Source: Gammaproteobacteria bacterium (lineage in GTDB: Bacteria; Pseudomonadota; Gammaproteobacteria; SZUA-152). Taken from it: DNA of 33,726 bases. Shown here in pieces: positions 8,775 to 19,138 of this stretch. Where the stretch lies: the NCBI GenBank assembly GCA_021648485.1, contig JAKISS010000032.1:1-33726 (forward strand), written 5' to 3'. A model generated the notes under the pieces. It had not been told where the DNA came from. It worked only from the letters and a program-made list of their open reading frames with translations, and made no database searches. A program made the position numbers and the translations under genes. Every line of letters starts with the position of its first letter. Positions within the stretch are counted from its first letter, which is position 1.

Positions 8775-8823
8775 TCGGTATCAGTACCTTGCGACTTATC
8801 CCGATTAAACGGTTACGTTTTAT

Positions 8824-9747
8824 ATGAAACCGAATATGGAATATCTACCCGGTTACGAAGAGCTGGTGGTTAAGCGTCTGCCGCAAATGGAGCCTGAACA
8901 GTTCCGGCAATGGGCTGTTTTGTTAAAAAACCGCACTGGTATGCGTTTACCCGATAATCGTATTTCATTTTTAGTCACCAATCTTGGCATGCGCATGCGT
9001 GCGCTGGGGATTAATAATTTCCAGATCTATTTTGACTATGTGCAAAACGGGCGAGAAGGCGCGATTGAGTGGGATCAGCTGGTGCATCACCTCACTGTGC
9101 ATGAAACCCGTTTTTTGCGGCAGGAAAGTGTACTTGCGCTGATTTGCGAAAAATATCTGCCAGACCGACATGATGAATGTGTAGCTTCACCTGTTACCAT
9201 CAATGTCTGGAGTGTGGGTTGTTCCACGGGTGAAGAGCCCTATAGTATTGCCATGGCAGTTGATGACCATATGCGACAACTCGACTGCCAGTATTATCTG
9301 GGTGTTACCGCCAGCGACATCAGCCGTAGTGCTTTGGCGCACGGCCGCAAGGGTATTTATACCCGTCAGCAAATTAAAGCCATAGAGCCAGAATGGCTCA
9401 ATAATTATTTTACCGTCACCGACGATGACAAATTTCAGGTTAATGAAGAGCTGCGGAGACGTGTTTGCTTCAATCATTTGAATATTCTTGATATTGGTGC
9501 AGCACCCATTGGCAAAATGGATATTATTGTCTGTCAAAACCTGTTGATTTATTTTGATAAAGAACAGCGTATTGATATTGCCAATACCCTGGCCGACCAT
9601 TTGCAACCTGGCGGCCTGTTGATACTCGGTGTAGGTGAATTACTGAATTGGAAACATTCCAATGTCACACGATTCACTTACGCAAATACCTTGGCCTTCA
9701 AAGGCCAACAAAACATTCTTGATGGCCACGACGGTCTCGACGCATAG
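8824..9747 (+). CDS. pilK: PilK, CheR-type chemoreceptor glutamate methyltransferase
   Basis: 307 residues. The N-terminal helical CheR domain holds HHLTVHETRFLRQESVLALI, and the SAM-binding domain shows INVWSVGCSTGEEPYSIAMA and MDIIVCQNLLIYFDKEQRI, all diagnostic of CheR. It should methylate glutamates on PilJ using SAM, opposed by ChpB. It is 49 bp after pilJ and 15 bp before chpA. A second in-frame ATG at 8836 is a possible start because the first has no clear ribosome binding site. Confidence 0.94.
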   Translation: MKPNMEYLPGYEELVVKRLPQMEPEQFRQWAVLLKNRTGMRLPDNRISFLVTNLGMRMRALGINNFQIYFDYVQNGREGAIEWDQLVHHLTVHETRFLRQESVLALICEKYLPDRHDECVASPVTINVWSVGCSTGEEPYSIAMAVDDHMRQLDCQYYLGVTASDISRSALAHGRKGIYTRQQIKAIEPEWLNNYFTVTDDDKFQVNEELRRRVCFNHLNILDIGAAPIGKMDIIVCQNLLIYFDKEQRIDIANTLADHLQPGGLLILGVGELLNWKHSNVTRFTYANTLAFKGQQNILDGHDGLDA

Positions 9748-9762
9748 GCGCGCAAAATCATT

Positions 9763-12700
9763 ATGGGTGAACAACTCGATTACACCACACTGACGTGGGT
9801 CAAAGATGAAATCCAGGAAAGTCTGAATCAAACACATCAGGCGCTGGAAGCGTTTATCGAAGACACCAGCGACACTACGCAAATCCGTTTTTGTGCAACC
9901 TACCTGCACCAGATTTACGGTACCCTGCAAATGGTGGAAATCTACGGCGCAGCATTGCTCGCCGAAGAAATGGAAAAAGTCGCCAATGCGTTGCTCAACG
10001 GACAAATCACTCAGCAGCAGGATGCTTTTGAGGTACTGATTCGCGCCACGCTGCAATTGCCTGCTTATCTTGAGCGTCTGGAAAATGGCCACCCCGATTT
10101 GCCGGCTGTGTTGACGCCTCTACTCAATGATATGCGTGCGGCACGCGGTGAACCGCTGCTCAGCGAAAATGCCTTCTTTTCACCGGATTTAGAAATATTG
10201 CCGCCCGAAAAAAGGCTTGTGCCTGGGAAAAATTATCCTGAAATACAAGGCTACGCAAAAAAACTGCGGCCTATTTATCAGCTTTCATTGCTTGGTGTAT
10301 TGCGCGACAAAGATCCTGTAGGCAGTCTGAAAAAAATGGCCGCAGTGTTGCGTGAATTACAAAATGCCTGTCACTCTATTGCTGCTCAGCGTCTTTGGTG
10401 GGTTGTGGGAGGGATTGTTGAGTCACTTATTGATAACGGATTGCAAAACAGCTCTGCATTGAAAGTATTGCTGGGCCAGGTTGACCGCGAAATCAGGCGG
10501 TTGATCAAAAATGGAGAATCTGCAATTGATACCGCTGAATCTTCTGATCTGATTAAAAATTGTCTTTATTATACAGCTACTGCCACATCAGCAGGTCCGC
10601 GTGTTACCACGCTAAAACAGGTCTTCAATCTCGAAAAATTATTACCCTATAGTGGTTCAATGGAACAGGCGGCAGATGAGCTCAAAGGTTCAACGGCTGA
10701 TATTATGGACAGCGTTTCCGCTGTGCTTAAAGATGATTTATTGCACGTAAAAGATCAGCTGGATATTTTTGTACGCAATACGGGGCGTGAAATCAGCGAG
10801 TTGTCACCATTAGCTGAAAATCTGGCGCGTACCGCTGATACGTTGGCTATGCTCAGTCTGGGTGATTTGCGCAGAGTGATACAGGGTCAGGTTACACACC
10901 TTCAGCAGCTCGTTGAAAATGGCGAAGATCCTGCCGATGCTGATTTAATGGAAGTCGCCAGTGCCTTGCTTTATGTCGAGTCCTCACTGGATCATTTAAA
11001 AGAAACCAAGCAAACACATACCGAAGCTGATGCGCCGGACCTTACCGTTAACGACGATACAGATTCTCCCGAAGTATTGTTACCACGCACGGAACAAATA
11101 CAAATAACCAATTTGGTCATTAAAGAAGCCAAATCCGTACTTGCGGATGTCAAAGAAGGTTTTAATACTTTTGCAGTTGAGCCTAATCAGTTTGATGTTA
11201 TTGCCGAGGTTCCTGCAAAACTTGCACAAATTCAGGGCGCACTGGCAGTGATGAATCTTGAACACGCGGCAAAATTATTGGGTGCTGCCAATGCCTTTAT
11301 CCGCGAAGATGTAATTGCTGTGCAGGTCCATCCTGATTCTGCAAAGCTCGATAATCTTGCCGATGCTATTACCAGTATCGAATATTATCTGGAAGCCATA
11401 GAGGAAGGTCGCAGCCAGCCTGAAAGTGTGCTGGCGGTTGCAGAAATCAGTGTGGAGCAATTAGGCCACCCTGTTGAATCTGTTTCTGCACTTATTAATG
11501 TTGAAACAGATGTTGTGCCAACTGAAGGCAAGCCTTCGGGCTCAGTCAGCAGTCTATCGCTTGAGTCAGAAACCACCATAAGTGATGATCCTAATCAAAC
11601 ACAGCAACTGGTGATGGATACATCATTTTCGAATGTTTTTAGCGAGACAACGCAGGAGATTATTGCCCCTGGAGAGTTTGAGCCGGAAGGTCCGGTAGCA
11701 ACAGAGGAAGCGTTGACTGAAGTCGAGGAATATCAGGAAGAAAATATCGACGAAGAAATTCTCGAAATTTTTGTGGAAGAGGCTGACGAAGTGCTTGGCA
11801 CTATGACGGATTGCCTGCATGCCTGGCGTGCCAATAATGATGATACAAAATCATTGGAAACCCTGCGTCGTTCTTATCACACGATCAAGGGCAGTGGTCG
11901 TCTGGCGGGTGCTATGGTTATGGGTGATTTTGCCTGGTCGATTGAAAGTCTGCTTAATCGGGTGTTGGACAATAAAATTGCACCTGGTCCTGGCATGTTT
12001 ACCTTGCTGGATAAGGCGGAAACGGTTGTTCGTGGATTGCTGGCACACCTGAAAAAAGAAACGGATGTGCGTCCACCCGTCAAGGCGCTGGCTGCACAAG
12101 CCGACGCTATGAGCAATGGCAGTGAATTCAATGTTAACGACATTGTCTCAGTGTCCATACCCGCAGCAATAAGAGCCACGGGCGAGATCGGTGTATCGCC
12201 GAGTGAAATTGAAGCGGCATCACCTGTTCAAGATGAAGAGTTGCTGGCAATGTTGGACTTTTCTTTAGCAGATGAAAACCAGTCACACGATGTTTCTGTT
12301 TCTCCCGAAGATGATGTGCTCATCTCCGAGGAAATGCCCGCGGTTGATGATGTACTTTCGCTGGAGGGTTCTATCAGTGAGCTGGAAGATATCGCGCTTG
12401 ACCTCACACCATCAGCAGAACTGAATGAAGCTTTTACTGAAGAACATGAAGTTGTCCCGGCGCGCGAACCGGCGCTTGTCGAAGTTTTTCAGAAAGAAAC
12501 CACGATGCATATCAGTGTCATTCGGGAGTTTCTGTCTAATGCCGGTGGCAATGAAGCCGTAGTGGATGATGATTTGCACCGTGCTTTGCATACCCTGCAT
12601 GGCAGCGCACGCATGGCTGATGTCATTTCTATTTCTGAACTTAGTGAGCCTATGGATCGACTGATTCGGGCAATGCATGAGCGAGCACTCCCCTTGGATA

Positions 12701-15700
12701 ATGTGGGACAAAAGCTACTCCACCAGATTGCAGATACCATCGAAACGATTGCAATTGCTTTTGCTGATGCGGCTTTTATTGCACCGGATCAGTCTGATTT
12801 GTTGAGCCAGATTGCTGCTTTGCATAAAGCTGTTTTGGCCACTTCAGCACCCGAAACACCGAATCTGGATAATTTTGTTGCAGCGGCAGCAGCGCTTAAT
12901 GATACTGGTGATGAAGATGCTGAACTCATTGCGATTTTCACCGAAGAGGCTGATGAAATTCTAGCCAGTACCGATGGCCTGATGCAACAATGGGCCTCCT
13001 CCAATGACCACGCTGTACTCACAGAATTACAACGCGCGCTACACACCCTGAAAGGGGGCGCACGTTTGGCCAATATTTTTGCCATCGGTGATTTAGCGCA
13101 CGATCTGGAATCTGTTCTGGAAAATATCACTGAACATCGCTCGCCTGCCGCAGAAGAATTACCGGAGTTGGTGCAACAGGGTCTTGACTGGTTAGTGCAT
13201 GCTATTCAACAGGTACGCAATGGCGATATACCGGAAGATCCCAGTGAGTTACGTGCGCACATTATCCGTCTTGCAACGACAGCGGAGGCTGGGGAAAGCA
13301 AGTCAATTCAAGAAGGCAGTGACACTTTTGTTATTGATGAGTCGGTGGTTGATAAGCCTGATGCTGAAGAATCCATTGTCAATGAAGCAACTGATGATGA
13401 TGTATTATCTGAAGAAGAAAGCATCAATGAATTAATGGTTTCTGCCGATGACGCTTCCCCGGCAGAATTACCCGAAAGTGCCTTTGAAGAGCTGGCTGAC
13501 GAAACGGCTGGTGTAAATATTGCTAATACTGAACCGGAAGTGGTTTCCGCAGCAGTCGATGTGGATTACGACCCGGATCTGCTCGAAGTGTTTCTTGAAG
13601 AGGCCGACGAATTACAGGAAAGCACTGAAAATACCCTGCAAAAATGGGCGACTCAACACGACCAGCTTGACCATGTTGCCGAGTTGCAACGTTTGTTGCA
13701 CACCCTCAAAGGTGGTGCTCGCATGGCGAATGTACCGGCGGTGGGTGACCTTGCTCATGCGATGGAATCCCTGCTGGAACGTATTGCCGATGGGCGCATT
13801 GAGCCCCTATCCACACATATCGATGTGATTCAATCCTGTCATGATTGGTTGATTACGGGTCTGGAAGCTGCGCGTAAACTACAGCCCACGTCCACGCCGG
13901 CCGGTTTGTTGACGCAGCTTGATGCTGCCATTAGTGGCAAACCTTTTGACGGCTCTGTTACCGCGGAAGTATCTCCGACTGTTGAAGCTGATGTTGAAAT
14001 AAAAATTAAAACAGAAACAATAGAAGCAGATTTACAGGAAACTCCCACAACACCTGCAACTATTGCGGAAGAAATGGAAGAATTGACGGAAAGCATTTCA
14101 CTTGATCAGGTTGGTAAGACCGAAGCCACAAAAAAAGTGGCCACAAGCGATGAGCAGGTGCGAGTACGAGCAGACTTGCTAAACAATCTGGTTAATTATT
14201 CGGGTGAGATCAATATTTATAATTCTCGTATTACCCAGCAATTGGGAGCTTCGCGCTTTAACCTTGCAGAATTGGATCAGACCGTGCTGCGTTTACGGGA
14301 GCAGCTGCGCAAGTTTGAAATTGAAACCGAAACCCAGATCATGTACCGGCATGAAAGCACCTCTACTGATACGGAGGATTTTGATCCACTGGAAATGGAT
14401 CGTTTCTCCACTATGCAACAGCTTTCCCGGGGTATGGTGGAAAGTCTTGGAGATTTAACCAGCATTCAGGCGTTGCTGGACAATTTGTCCAGTGAAACCG
14501 ATGTGTTGTTGCTGCAACAACAACGTGTCACCAGTGAACTGCAAGAAGGATTGATGCGTACCCGCATGATCTCCTTCTCCAGTGTGTTGCCACGTTTGCG
14601 TCGTATCATGCGCCAAACGTGTAAAGAGATTGGTAAAGATGCGGACTTGCGCGTGACAGGTGATGAAGGTGAGATTGATCGTACTCAACTTAATCGTATC
14701 GTACCCGCACTGGAGCATATTCTGCGTAATGCTATCGGTCACGGCCTGGAAATGCCGGATGATCGTGCCAAAGCGGGCAAGCCTGCGAAAGGTGATGTAC
14801 ATATTGCCTTTACGCATGAGGGTTCCGAGGTAGTGCTGGCCATTTCAGATGATGGTGCGGGCATTAATCTTGAGGCGTTGCGCAAAAAAGCGATTGAAAA
14901 AGGTCGTATGTTGGCCAATGCTAATTTAAACGATTCTGAAATCATGAAGTTCATTCTCGAGCCCGGTTTCAGTACCGCCGAAGAAGTTACCCAGGTTTCC
15001 GGTCGTGGTGTTGGTCTGGACGTGGTGAATACCGAAGTCAAACAATTGGGCGGTACTTTACATATTGATTCCGAGGCGGGCAAGAGCACTACGTTTACTC
15101 TGCGTCTGCCGCTTACCGTATTGGTTAATCAGGCTTTGATGGTGCAAGTGGCTGATGCAACCTATGCCATTCAATTGCCTAACATTGAACATGTGGTGCG
15201 TGTTGGCAGCGAGGAGCTATTGCCATTAATTGGCAATGAAAAAAATCACTTTGAATATGCCGGGCAACGATACCAGTATCTAAATCTTGGTACGGTATTA
15301 CAGGGTACAACACCACAACTACCGGCAAAGCGTCAACGAGTACCGCTAATGCTGATCCGTGTTGCCGAGCACCGTATTGCACTGCATGTAGATAATCTGT
15401 TGGGGCGGCAGGAAATCGTGATTAAATCTGTGGGGCCACAGCTGAGCACTGTAGGTGTATTGTCCGGTGCGACTATTTTGCCCGATGGACAAGTCGCATT
15501 GATTCTTGATATCGGTAATCTGGTGCGTTCCGCTCTGGCACAACAACCTGGTCAGGCTGTGCCGTTAATGCCGAGTATTGAAGAAGCCGCAGCAGCAGAA
15601 AAACAGATGCCGACAGTGATGATTGTCGATGACTCCATTACTGTGCGCAAAGTTACGGAGCGCTTGTTGAAGCGCTATGACTACAACATTATTACTGCCA

Positions 15701-15981
15701 AAGATGGTGTTGATGCACTCACGGTGATGCTTGAGCAAACTCCCGACATCATGTTGCTGGATGTTGAAATGCCACGCATGGACGGTTATGAACTTGCGAC
15801 GACTATGCGTAACGATGAGCGTCTGAAAACAATACCGATAATCATGATTACCTCTCGTACGGGTGACAAGCACCGTCAACGTGCCTTTAATATTGGCGTT
15901 AACCAATATATGGGCAAACCTTATCAGGAGCAGGAACTCATCGAAAATATTCGCACTCTTATTGACGTTAAACAACATTAA
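9763..15981 (+). CDS. chpA: ChpA (PilL), multi-Hpt CheA-type hybrid histidine kinase
   Basis: 2072 residues, shorter than P. aeruginosa ChpA (about 2470). Order: an N-terminal atypical Hpt-like helical region (YLHQIYGTLQMVE, near residue 50); four Hpt domains with histidines at about 706 (YHTIKGSGRLAG), 943 (LHTLHGSARMAD), 1094 (LHTLKGGARLAN) and 1313 (LHTLKGGARMAN), joined by acidic linkers; a CheA dimerisation and ATPase core (N-box HILRNAIGHGLE at 1652-1663, ISDDGAGIN, SGRGVGLDVV); a CheW-like domain; and a C-terminal receiver with D2000 (LLDVEMPRMDGYEL). It phosphorylates PilG and PilH. The N-box reads NAIGH where CheA kinases usually have NA-DH. It is the operon's largest gene. Confidence 0.96.
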   Translation: MGEQLDYTTLTWVKDEIQESLNQTHQALEAFIEDTSDTTQIRFCATYLHQIYGTLQMVEIYGAALLAEEMEKVANALLNGQITQQQDAFEVLIRATLQLPAYLERLENGHPDLPAVLTPLLNDMRAARGEPLLSENAFFSPDLEILPPEKRLVPGKNYPEIQGYAKKLRPIYQLSLLGVLRDKDPVGSLKKMAAVLRELQNACHSIAAQRLWWVVGGIVESLIDNGLQNSSALKVLLGQVDREIRRLIKNGESAIDTAESSDLIKNCLYYTATATSAGPRVTTLKQVFNLEKLLPYSGSMEQAADELKGSTADIMDSVSAVLKDDLLHVKDQLDIFVRNTGREISELSPLAENLARTADTLAMLSLGDLRRVIQGQVTHLQQLVENGEDPADADLMEVASALLYVESSLDHLKETKQTHTEADAPDLTVNDDTDSPEVLLPRTEQIQITNLVIKEAKSVLADVKEGFNTFAVEPNQFDVIAEVPAKLAQIQGALAVMNLEHAAKLLGAANAFIREDVIAVQVHPDSAKLDNLADAITSIEYYLEAIEEGRSQPESVLAVAEISVEQLGHPVESVSALINVETDVVPTEGKPSGSVSSLSLESETTISDDPNQTQQLVMDTSFSNVFSETTQEIIAPGEFEPEGPVATEEALTEVEEYQEENIDEEILEIFVEEADEVLGTMTDCLHAWRANNDDTKSLETLRRSYHTIKGSGRLAGAMVMGDFAWSIESLLNRVLDNKIAPGPGMFTLLDKAETVVRGLLAHLKKETDVRPPVKALAAQADAMSNGSEFNVNDIVSVSIPAAIRATGEIGVSPSEIEAASPVQDEELLAMLDFSLADENQSHDVSVSPEDDVLISEEMPAVDDVLSLEGSISELEDIALDLTPSAELNEAFTEEHEVVPAREPALVEVFQKETTMHISVIREFLSNAGGNEAVVDDDLHRALHTLHGSARMADVISISELSEPMDRLIRAMHERALPLDNVGQKLLHQIADTIETIAIAFADAAFIAPDQSDLLSQIAALHKAVLATSAPETPNLDNFVAAAAALNDTGDEDAELIAIFTEEADEILASTDGLMQQWASSNDHAVLTELQRALHTLKGGARLANIFAIGDLAHDLESVLENITEHRSPAAEELPELVQQGLDWLVHAIQQVRNGDIPEDPSELRAHIIRLATTAEAGESKSIQEGSDTFVIDESVVDKPDAEESIVNEATDDDVLSEEESINELMVSADDASPAELPESAFEELADETAGVNIANTEPEVVSAAVDVDYDPDLLEVFLEEADELQESTENTLQKWATQHDQLDHVAELQRLLHTLKGGARMANVPAVGDLAHAMESLLERIADGRIEPLSTHIDVIQSCHDWLITGLEAARKLQPTSTPAGLLTQLDAAISGKPFDGSVTAEVSPTVEADVEIKIKTETIEADLQETPTTPATIAEEMEELTESISLDQVGKTEATKKVATSDEQVRVRADLLNNLVNYSGEINIYNSRITQQLGASRFNLAELDQTVLRLREQLRKFEIETETQIMYRHESTSTDTEDFDPLEMDRFSTMQQLSRGMVESLGDLTSIQALLDNLSSETDVLLLQQQRVTSELQEGLMRTRMISFSSVLPRLRRIMRQTCKEIGKDADLRVTGDEGEIDRTQLNRIVPALEHILRNAIGHGLEMPDDRAKAGKPAKGDVHIAFTHEGSEVVLAISDDGAGINLEALRKKAIEKGRMLANANLNDSEIMKFILEPGFSTAEEVTQVSGRGVGLDVVNTEVKQLGGTLHIDSEAGKSTTFTLRLPLTVLVNQALMVQVADATYAIQLPNIEHVVRVGSEELLPLIGNEKNHFEYAGQRYQYLNLGTVLQGTTPQLPAKRQRVPLMLIRVAEHRIALHVDNLLGRQEIVIKSVGPQLSTVGVLSGATILPDGQVALILDIGNLVRSALAQQPGQAVPLMPSIEEAAAAEKQMPTVMIVDDSITVRKVTERLLKRYDYNIITAKDGVDALTVMLEQTPDIMLLDVEMPRMDGYELATTMRNDERLKTIPIIMITSRTGDKHRQRAFNIGVNQYMGKPYQEQELIENIRTLIDVKQH

Positions 15982-15996
15982 GAGCACCTTGTTTCA

Positions 15997-17094
15997 ATGT
16001 CTGACGCCATGAATCATTCAGCCACCCGGGTTGCGATTCTTGCCACTTCGGAAAAAACACAGCAACGGCTTGCATCGTTGTTGAAAGATGCGGGCTTGAA
16101 TGTTGTTGCGCATGAATTGCCAGGCGACGGGTTTTTGGCTCAATTGGAAAATGCATCACCAGACGTATTATTAGTTGATTTGAGTGACGAAAATGGTGCT
16201 GAAACCGATGTGATAGATACGCTTCTTGATTACGATGCCCTGCCCATTTTTTTTAATGACAGCAGTCCCGCTGGTGGTGGTGCCAATGCGCTATGGGCCA
16301 AAAAACTTGCACGTAAATTATCAAATATTGCGACACATCATGAACCTGTGATTGAGTCTGTCGGCAAACCGGAAACAACAGAAACGATACTGGATACCCT
16401 GCAAACGTATAAATCAATTGCCGCCATTGATGTAATAATGGACGTTGAAACTGTGAGCATTGAACCGGCCATCGAGGTATCAGCCGCTTCTGATGTCGCC
16501 ACCATTCCTGTTGAAAAACCGAAAGGTGCGGCTGTTAATATTTGGGTGCTCGGCGCTTCGTTAGGAGGGCCACAGGCGGTACGCCAGTTTCTTGCAACAG
16601 TTGAAGAAGATTTGCCCGTCGCATTTATTCTGGCTCAGCATATTGGTGCTAATCATATTTCCCTGTTGGCAGAGCAGCTCAACCGCGTCACACCTTTTGT
16701 TGTGTTAGCGGGTCGGACTGGACACTTGATCCGACATCATGAAGTGATTCTTACACCGGCTGATAAAGATATAAAAATTACCGAAGATGGTTATCTTTCT
16801 CTTATGCCAGCGATGGAAAATGCCATTTACTCTCCCAGCATCGACAACGTTATGAGCGCGGTGGCCAGCCACTATGGCAACATGGCGGGTACTATTGTGT
16901 TTAGCGGCATGGGTGATGATGGTGCGCGTGGCTGTGAAGCGATGGCACAACATGGTGGTATTGTTTGGGCACAAGATGTCGATAGCTGCGTGATCAGCAG
17001 CATGCCAGACCAAGCACGTAAAACCAATACGGTCACTTTTAGTGCTAATCCACAAGCCCTGGCGGAAAGGCTTTACCAGTATTACCGTGATTAA
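15997..17094 (+). CDS. chpB: ChpB, CheB-type chemoreceptor methylesterase
   Basis: 365 residues. The C-terminal methylesterase domain (about 180-365) has the catalytic Ser188 (VLGASLGGPQAV), His215 (ILAQHIGANH) and the Asp in FSGMGDDGARG (307/308). The N-terminal receiver-like domain (about 10-110) is degenerate: the acidic pair is replaced (VAILATSEK), although an Asp at 61 (LLVDLSDE) remains. Phospho-regulation as in classical CheB is therefore doubtful. It should demethylate or deamidate PilJ and balance PilK. It starts 15 bp after chpA. Confidence 0.94.
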   Translation: MSDAMNHSATRVAILATSEKTQQRLASLLKDAGLNVVAHELPGDGFLAQLENASPDVLLVDLSDENGAETDVIDTLLDYDALPIFFNDSSPAGGGANALWAKKLARKLSNIATHHEPVIESVGKPETTETILDTLQTYKSIAAIDVIMDVETVSIEPAIEVSAASDVATIPVEKPKGAAVNIWVLGASLGGPQAVRQFLATVEEDLPVAFILAQHIGANHISLLAEQLNRVTPFVVLAGRTGHLIRHHEVILTPADKDIKITEDGYLSLMPAMENAIYSPSIDNVMSAVASHYGNMAGTIVFSGMGDDGARGCEAMAQHGGIVWAQDVDSCVISSMPDQARKTNTVTFSANPQALAERLYQYYRD

Positions 17095-17129
17095 CTGATT
17101 CAAATTTTTAGCGACCAGAGAATAAGAGC

Positions 17130-17609
17130 ATGACGCAGACAGATGAAAAAAGCAGTGTTATTCGTGCCCAGCTGATTCCGCTTTCGAATATGACCATGGT
17201 ATTGCCGAATACCTGCATTGCGGAAGTTATCAGCTTGGGTGAATTGAATCCGGTGAAAAAGACTCCCAGATGGTTTTTGGGCATGATGAATTGGCGTGGT
17301 GTACGTATTCCGGTCATTTCCTTTGAAGCCGCCAATAATATTGCCAGCAATATGCCAATGCACAATGTACGTGCCACAATACTCAATGGCATTAATGGTA
17401 ATGATAAATTGCCTTTTTACGGTATGGTGTCGCAGGGTATTCCCCGGCTTACAAGGCTGGATAAATCCGCTATCAGCGTGATCGAAACACCTGAACAAAA
17501 ACTTCCACTGGCCAGCGGGTATGCTCAACTTGCTGATGTCAGCGTGGTCATTCCTGATCTCAATAAAGTTGAGGCATTACTGGCAACAGAGATCAGAAAA
17601 ATAAAATAG
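17130..17609 (+). CDS. chpC: ChpC, CheW-like adaptor
   Basis: 159 residues, a CheW domain with IPLSNMTMVLPNTCIAEVI-type N-terminal strands (actual start of the domain is LIPLSNMTMVLPNTC), WFLGMMNWRGVRIPVISFEA and LPFYGMVSQGIPRLTRL. In P. aeruginosa ChpC is the second CheW adaptor of the Pil-Chp system. A purine-rich AAGAG precedes the ATG. It is the last gene of the operon; the next gene, nhaD, converges from the other strand with only 80 bp between them. I see no clear terminator hairpin there. Confidence 0.9.
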   Translation: MTQTDEKSSVIRAQLIPLSNMTMVLPNTCIAEVISLGELNPVKKTPRWFLGMMNWRGVRIPVISFEAANNIASNMPMHNVRATILNGINGNDKLPFYGMVSQGIPRLTRLDKSAISVIETPEQKLPLASGYAQLADVSVVIPDLNKVEALLATEIRKIK

Positions 17610-17689
17610 TGTTTCAGTGCCAGCCTATTGCGGCAAGACTTGTTCATTGTTTTGAATTAATCCGCTGAATATGCCATTTTTTGATAGCA

Positions 17690-19087
17690 TTAAAACAAAT
17701 CGGCATTGATCCACATATGTACACCAATGCTGGCGATATAACCCAAGGCGATGACTGGTGTCCATTTGAGGTGGGAAAAAAAGGTATACTGGCCGCGAGC
17801 CTGACCCATCAAGGCCACTCCGGCGGCTGAGCCGATGGATAGCAAACTGCCACCGACACCAGCAGTCAAGGTCACCAGCAACCATTGGCCAGTGGACATT
17901 TCTGGATTCATGGTGAGTACAGCAAACATCACCGGGATGTTATCGATGATGGCCGATAATACACCTACGGCAATATTGGCATTGGTTGCACCCCACTGGG
18001 TGTACATCATTTCCGAGGTGAGTGACAGATAGCCGATAAACCCCAGCCCGCCCACGCATAACACCACGCCGTAAAAAAATAACAAAGTGTCCCATTCGGC
18101 GCGCGCCACTTTGTTGAAGACATCGAAAGGCACCACTTCTCCCATGCGGCTATTATTGTTGTTACTTTCATCAAAATGCGCAGTTTTTTTCAGGAAATAA
18201 CCAAACAGTTGTAGATAACTCAGGCCAGTGAGCATGCCGATTACCGGGGGCAGATGTAGAAAGTTATGGAAGCTGACGGCGGTGGCGATGGTGAGCAGGA
18301 ACAGGCCGATGATGCGCCGCGCACCACGTTTCATGGATACCCTTTCATCGCTAACGGTGGGTTGTTCTTCAGGAACGGCAAAATGCATGATGACAGCTGG
18401 TAGCATAAAATTGACTATAGAGGGTAGAAATAGTGCGAAGAAGCCCCAGAATTCCACCATGCCTTTTTGCCACACCATCAGGGTGGTGATATCGCCGAAA
18501 GGGCTGAAAGCGCCACCGGCATTGGCAGCAACAACAATGTTAATGCAGGCGATACTGACGAAGCGGGTATTGTCGCCGCCCACCGCCAGTACCACGGCAC
18601 ACATTAGTAGAGCGGTGGTGAGATTGTCCGCCACGGGTGAAATAAAGAAAGCAAGGGTGCCGGTGAGCCAGAACAATTGGCGGAAACTGAAGCCTTTACG
18701 AATCAGCCAGGAACGCAGGGCATCGAACACCCGACGCTCTTCCATGGTGTTGACGTAGGTCATGGCGACCAGCAGGAACAACATCAATTCGGCGTATTCC
18801 AGCAAGTTCTGACGTACTGCTGCTTCGGCCTCGTGGGTCATGCCATTGCTGACGTAAACAGCGGCAATCATTGCCCAGATGATACCGGCGGCGAGTATCA
18901 CCGGTTTAGATTTACGTAGCTGGGTGAATTCTTCGGCCATTACAAACAGGTAGGCCAATATAAAAACAGCGATGGAGGCGTAGCCTACAAAGTGGTTGGT
19001 CAGGTCCAGTGTTTCACCGCCTGTTGAAGATGCTACTGCAAGTTCCGGCAACATGGTGGCCACTATTATCAACAGAAATTTGTTCAC
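17690..19087 (-). CDS. nhaD: NhaD-type Na+/H+ antiporter
   Basis: 465 residues from the chosen GTG start at 19087, with 11-13 hydrophobic segments. NhaD features are FFISPVADNLTTALLMCAVV, VVAANAGGAFSPFGDITTLM, DNIPVMFAVLTMNPEMSTGQ and GSLLSIGSAAGVALMGQARG. It exchanges cytoplasmic Na+/Li+ for protons at the inner membrane. At GTG 19087 the protein begins with a signal-like VNKFLLIIVATMLPELAVAS and has the ribosome site AAGGAA seven bases upstream. A longer start (ATG 19138, 482 aa) would sit at the edge of the inverted-repeat element and is less likely. Confidence 0.92.
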   Translation of the reverse strand: MNKFLLIIVATMLPELAVASSTGGETLDLTNHFVGYASIAVFILAYLFVMAEEFTQLRKSKPVILAAGIIWAMIAAVYVSNGMTHEAEAAVRQNLLEYAELMLFLLVAMTYVNTMEERRVFDALRSWLIRKGFSFRQLFWLTGTLAFFISPVADNLTTALLMCAVVLAVGGDNTRFVSIACINIVVAANAGGAFSPFGDITTLMVWQKGMVEFWGFFALFLPSIVNFMLPAVIMHFAVPEEQPTVSDERVSMKRGARRIIGLFLLTIATAVSFHNFLHLPPVIGMLTGLSYLQLFGYFLKKTAHFDESNNNNSRMGEVVPFDVFNKVARAEWDTLLFFYGVVLCVGGLGFIGYLSLTSEMMYTQWGATNANIAVGVLSAIIDNIPVMFAVLTMNPEMSTGQWLLVTLTAGVGGSLLSIGSAAGVALMGQARGQYTFFSHLKWTPVIALGYIASIGVHMWINADLF

Positions 19088-19138
19088 AAACAGATTCCTT
19101 TTTAGTGTTCCATTACTCGCCTGCTTAATATTGAGCAT

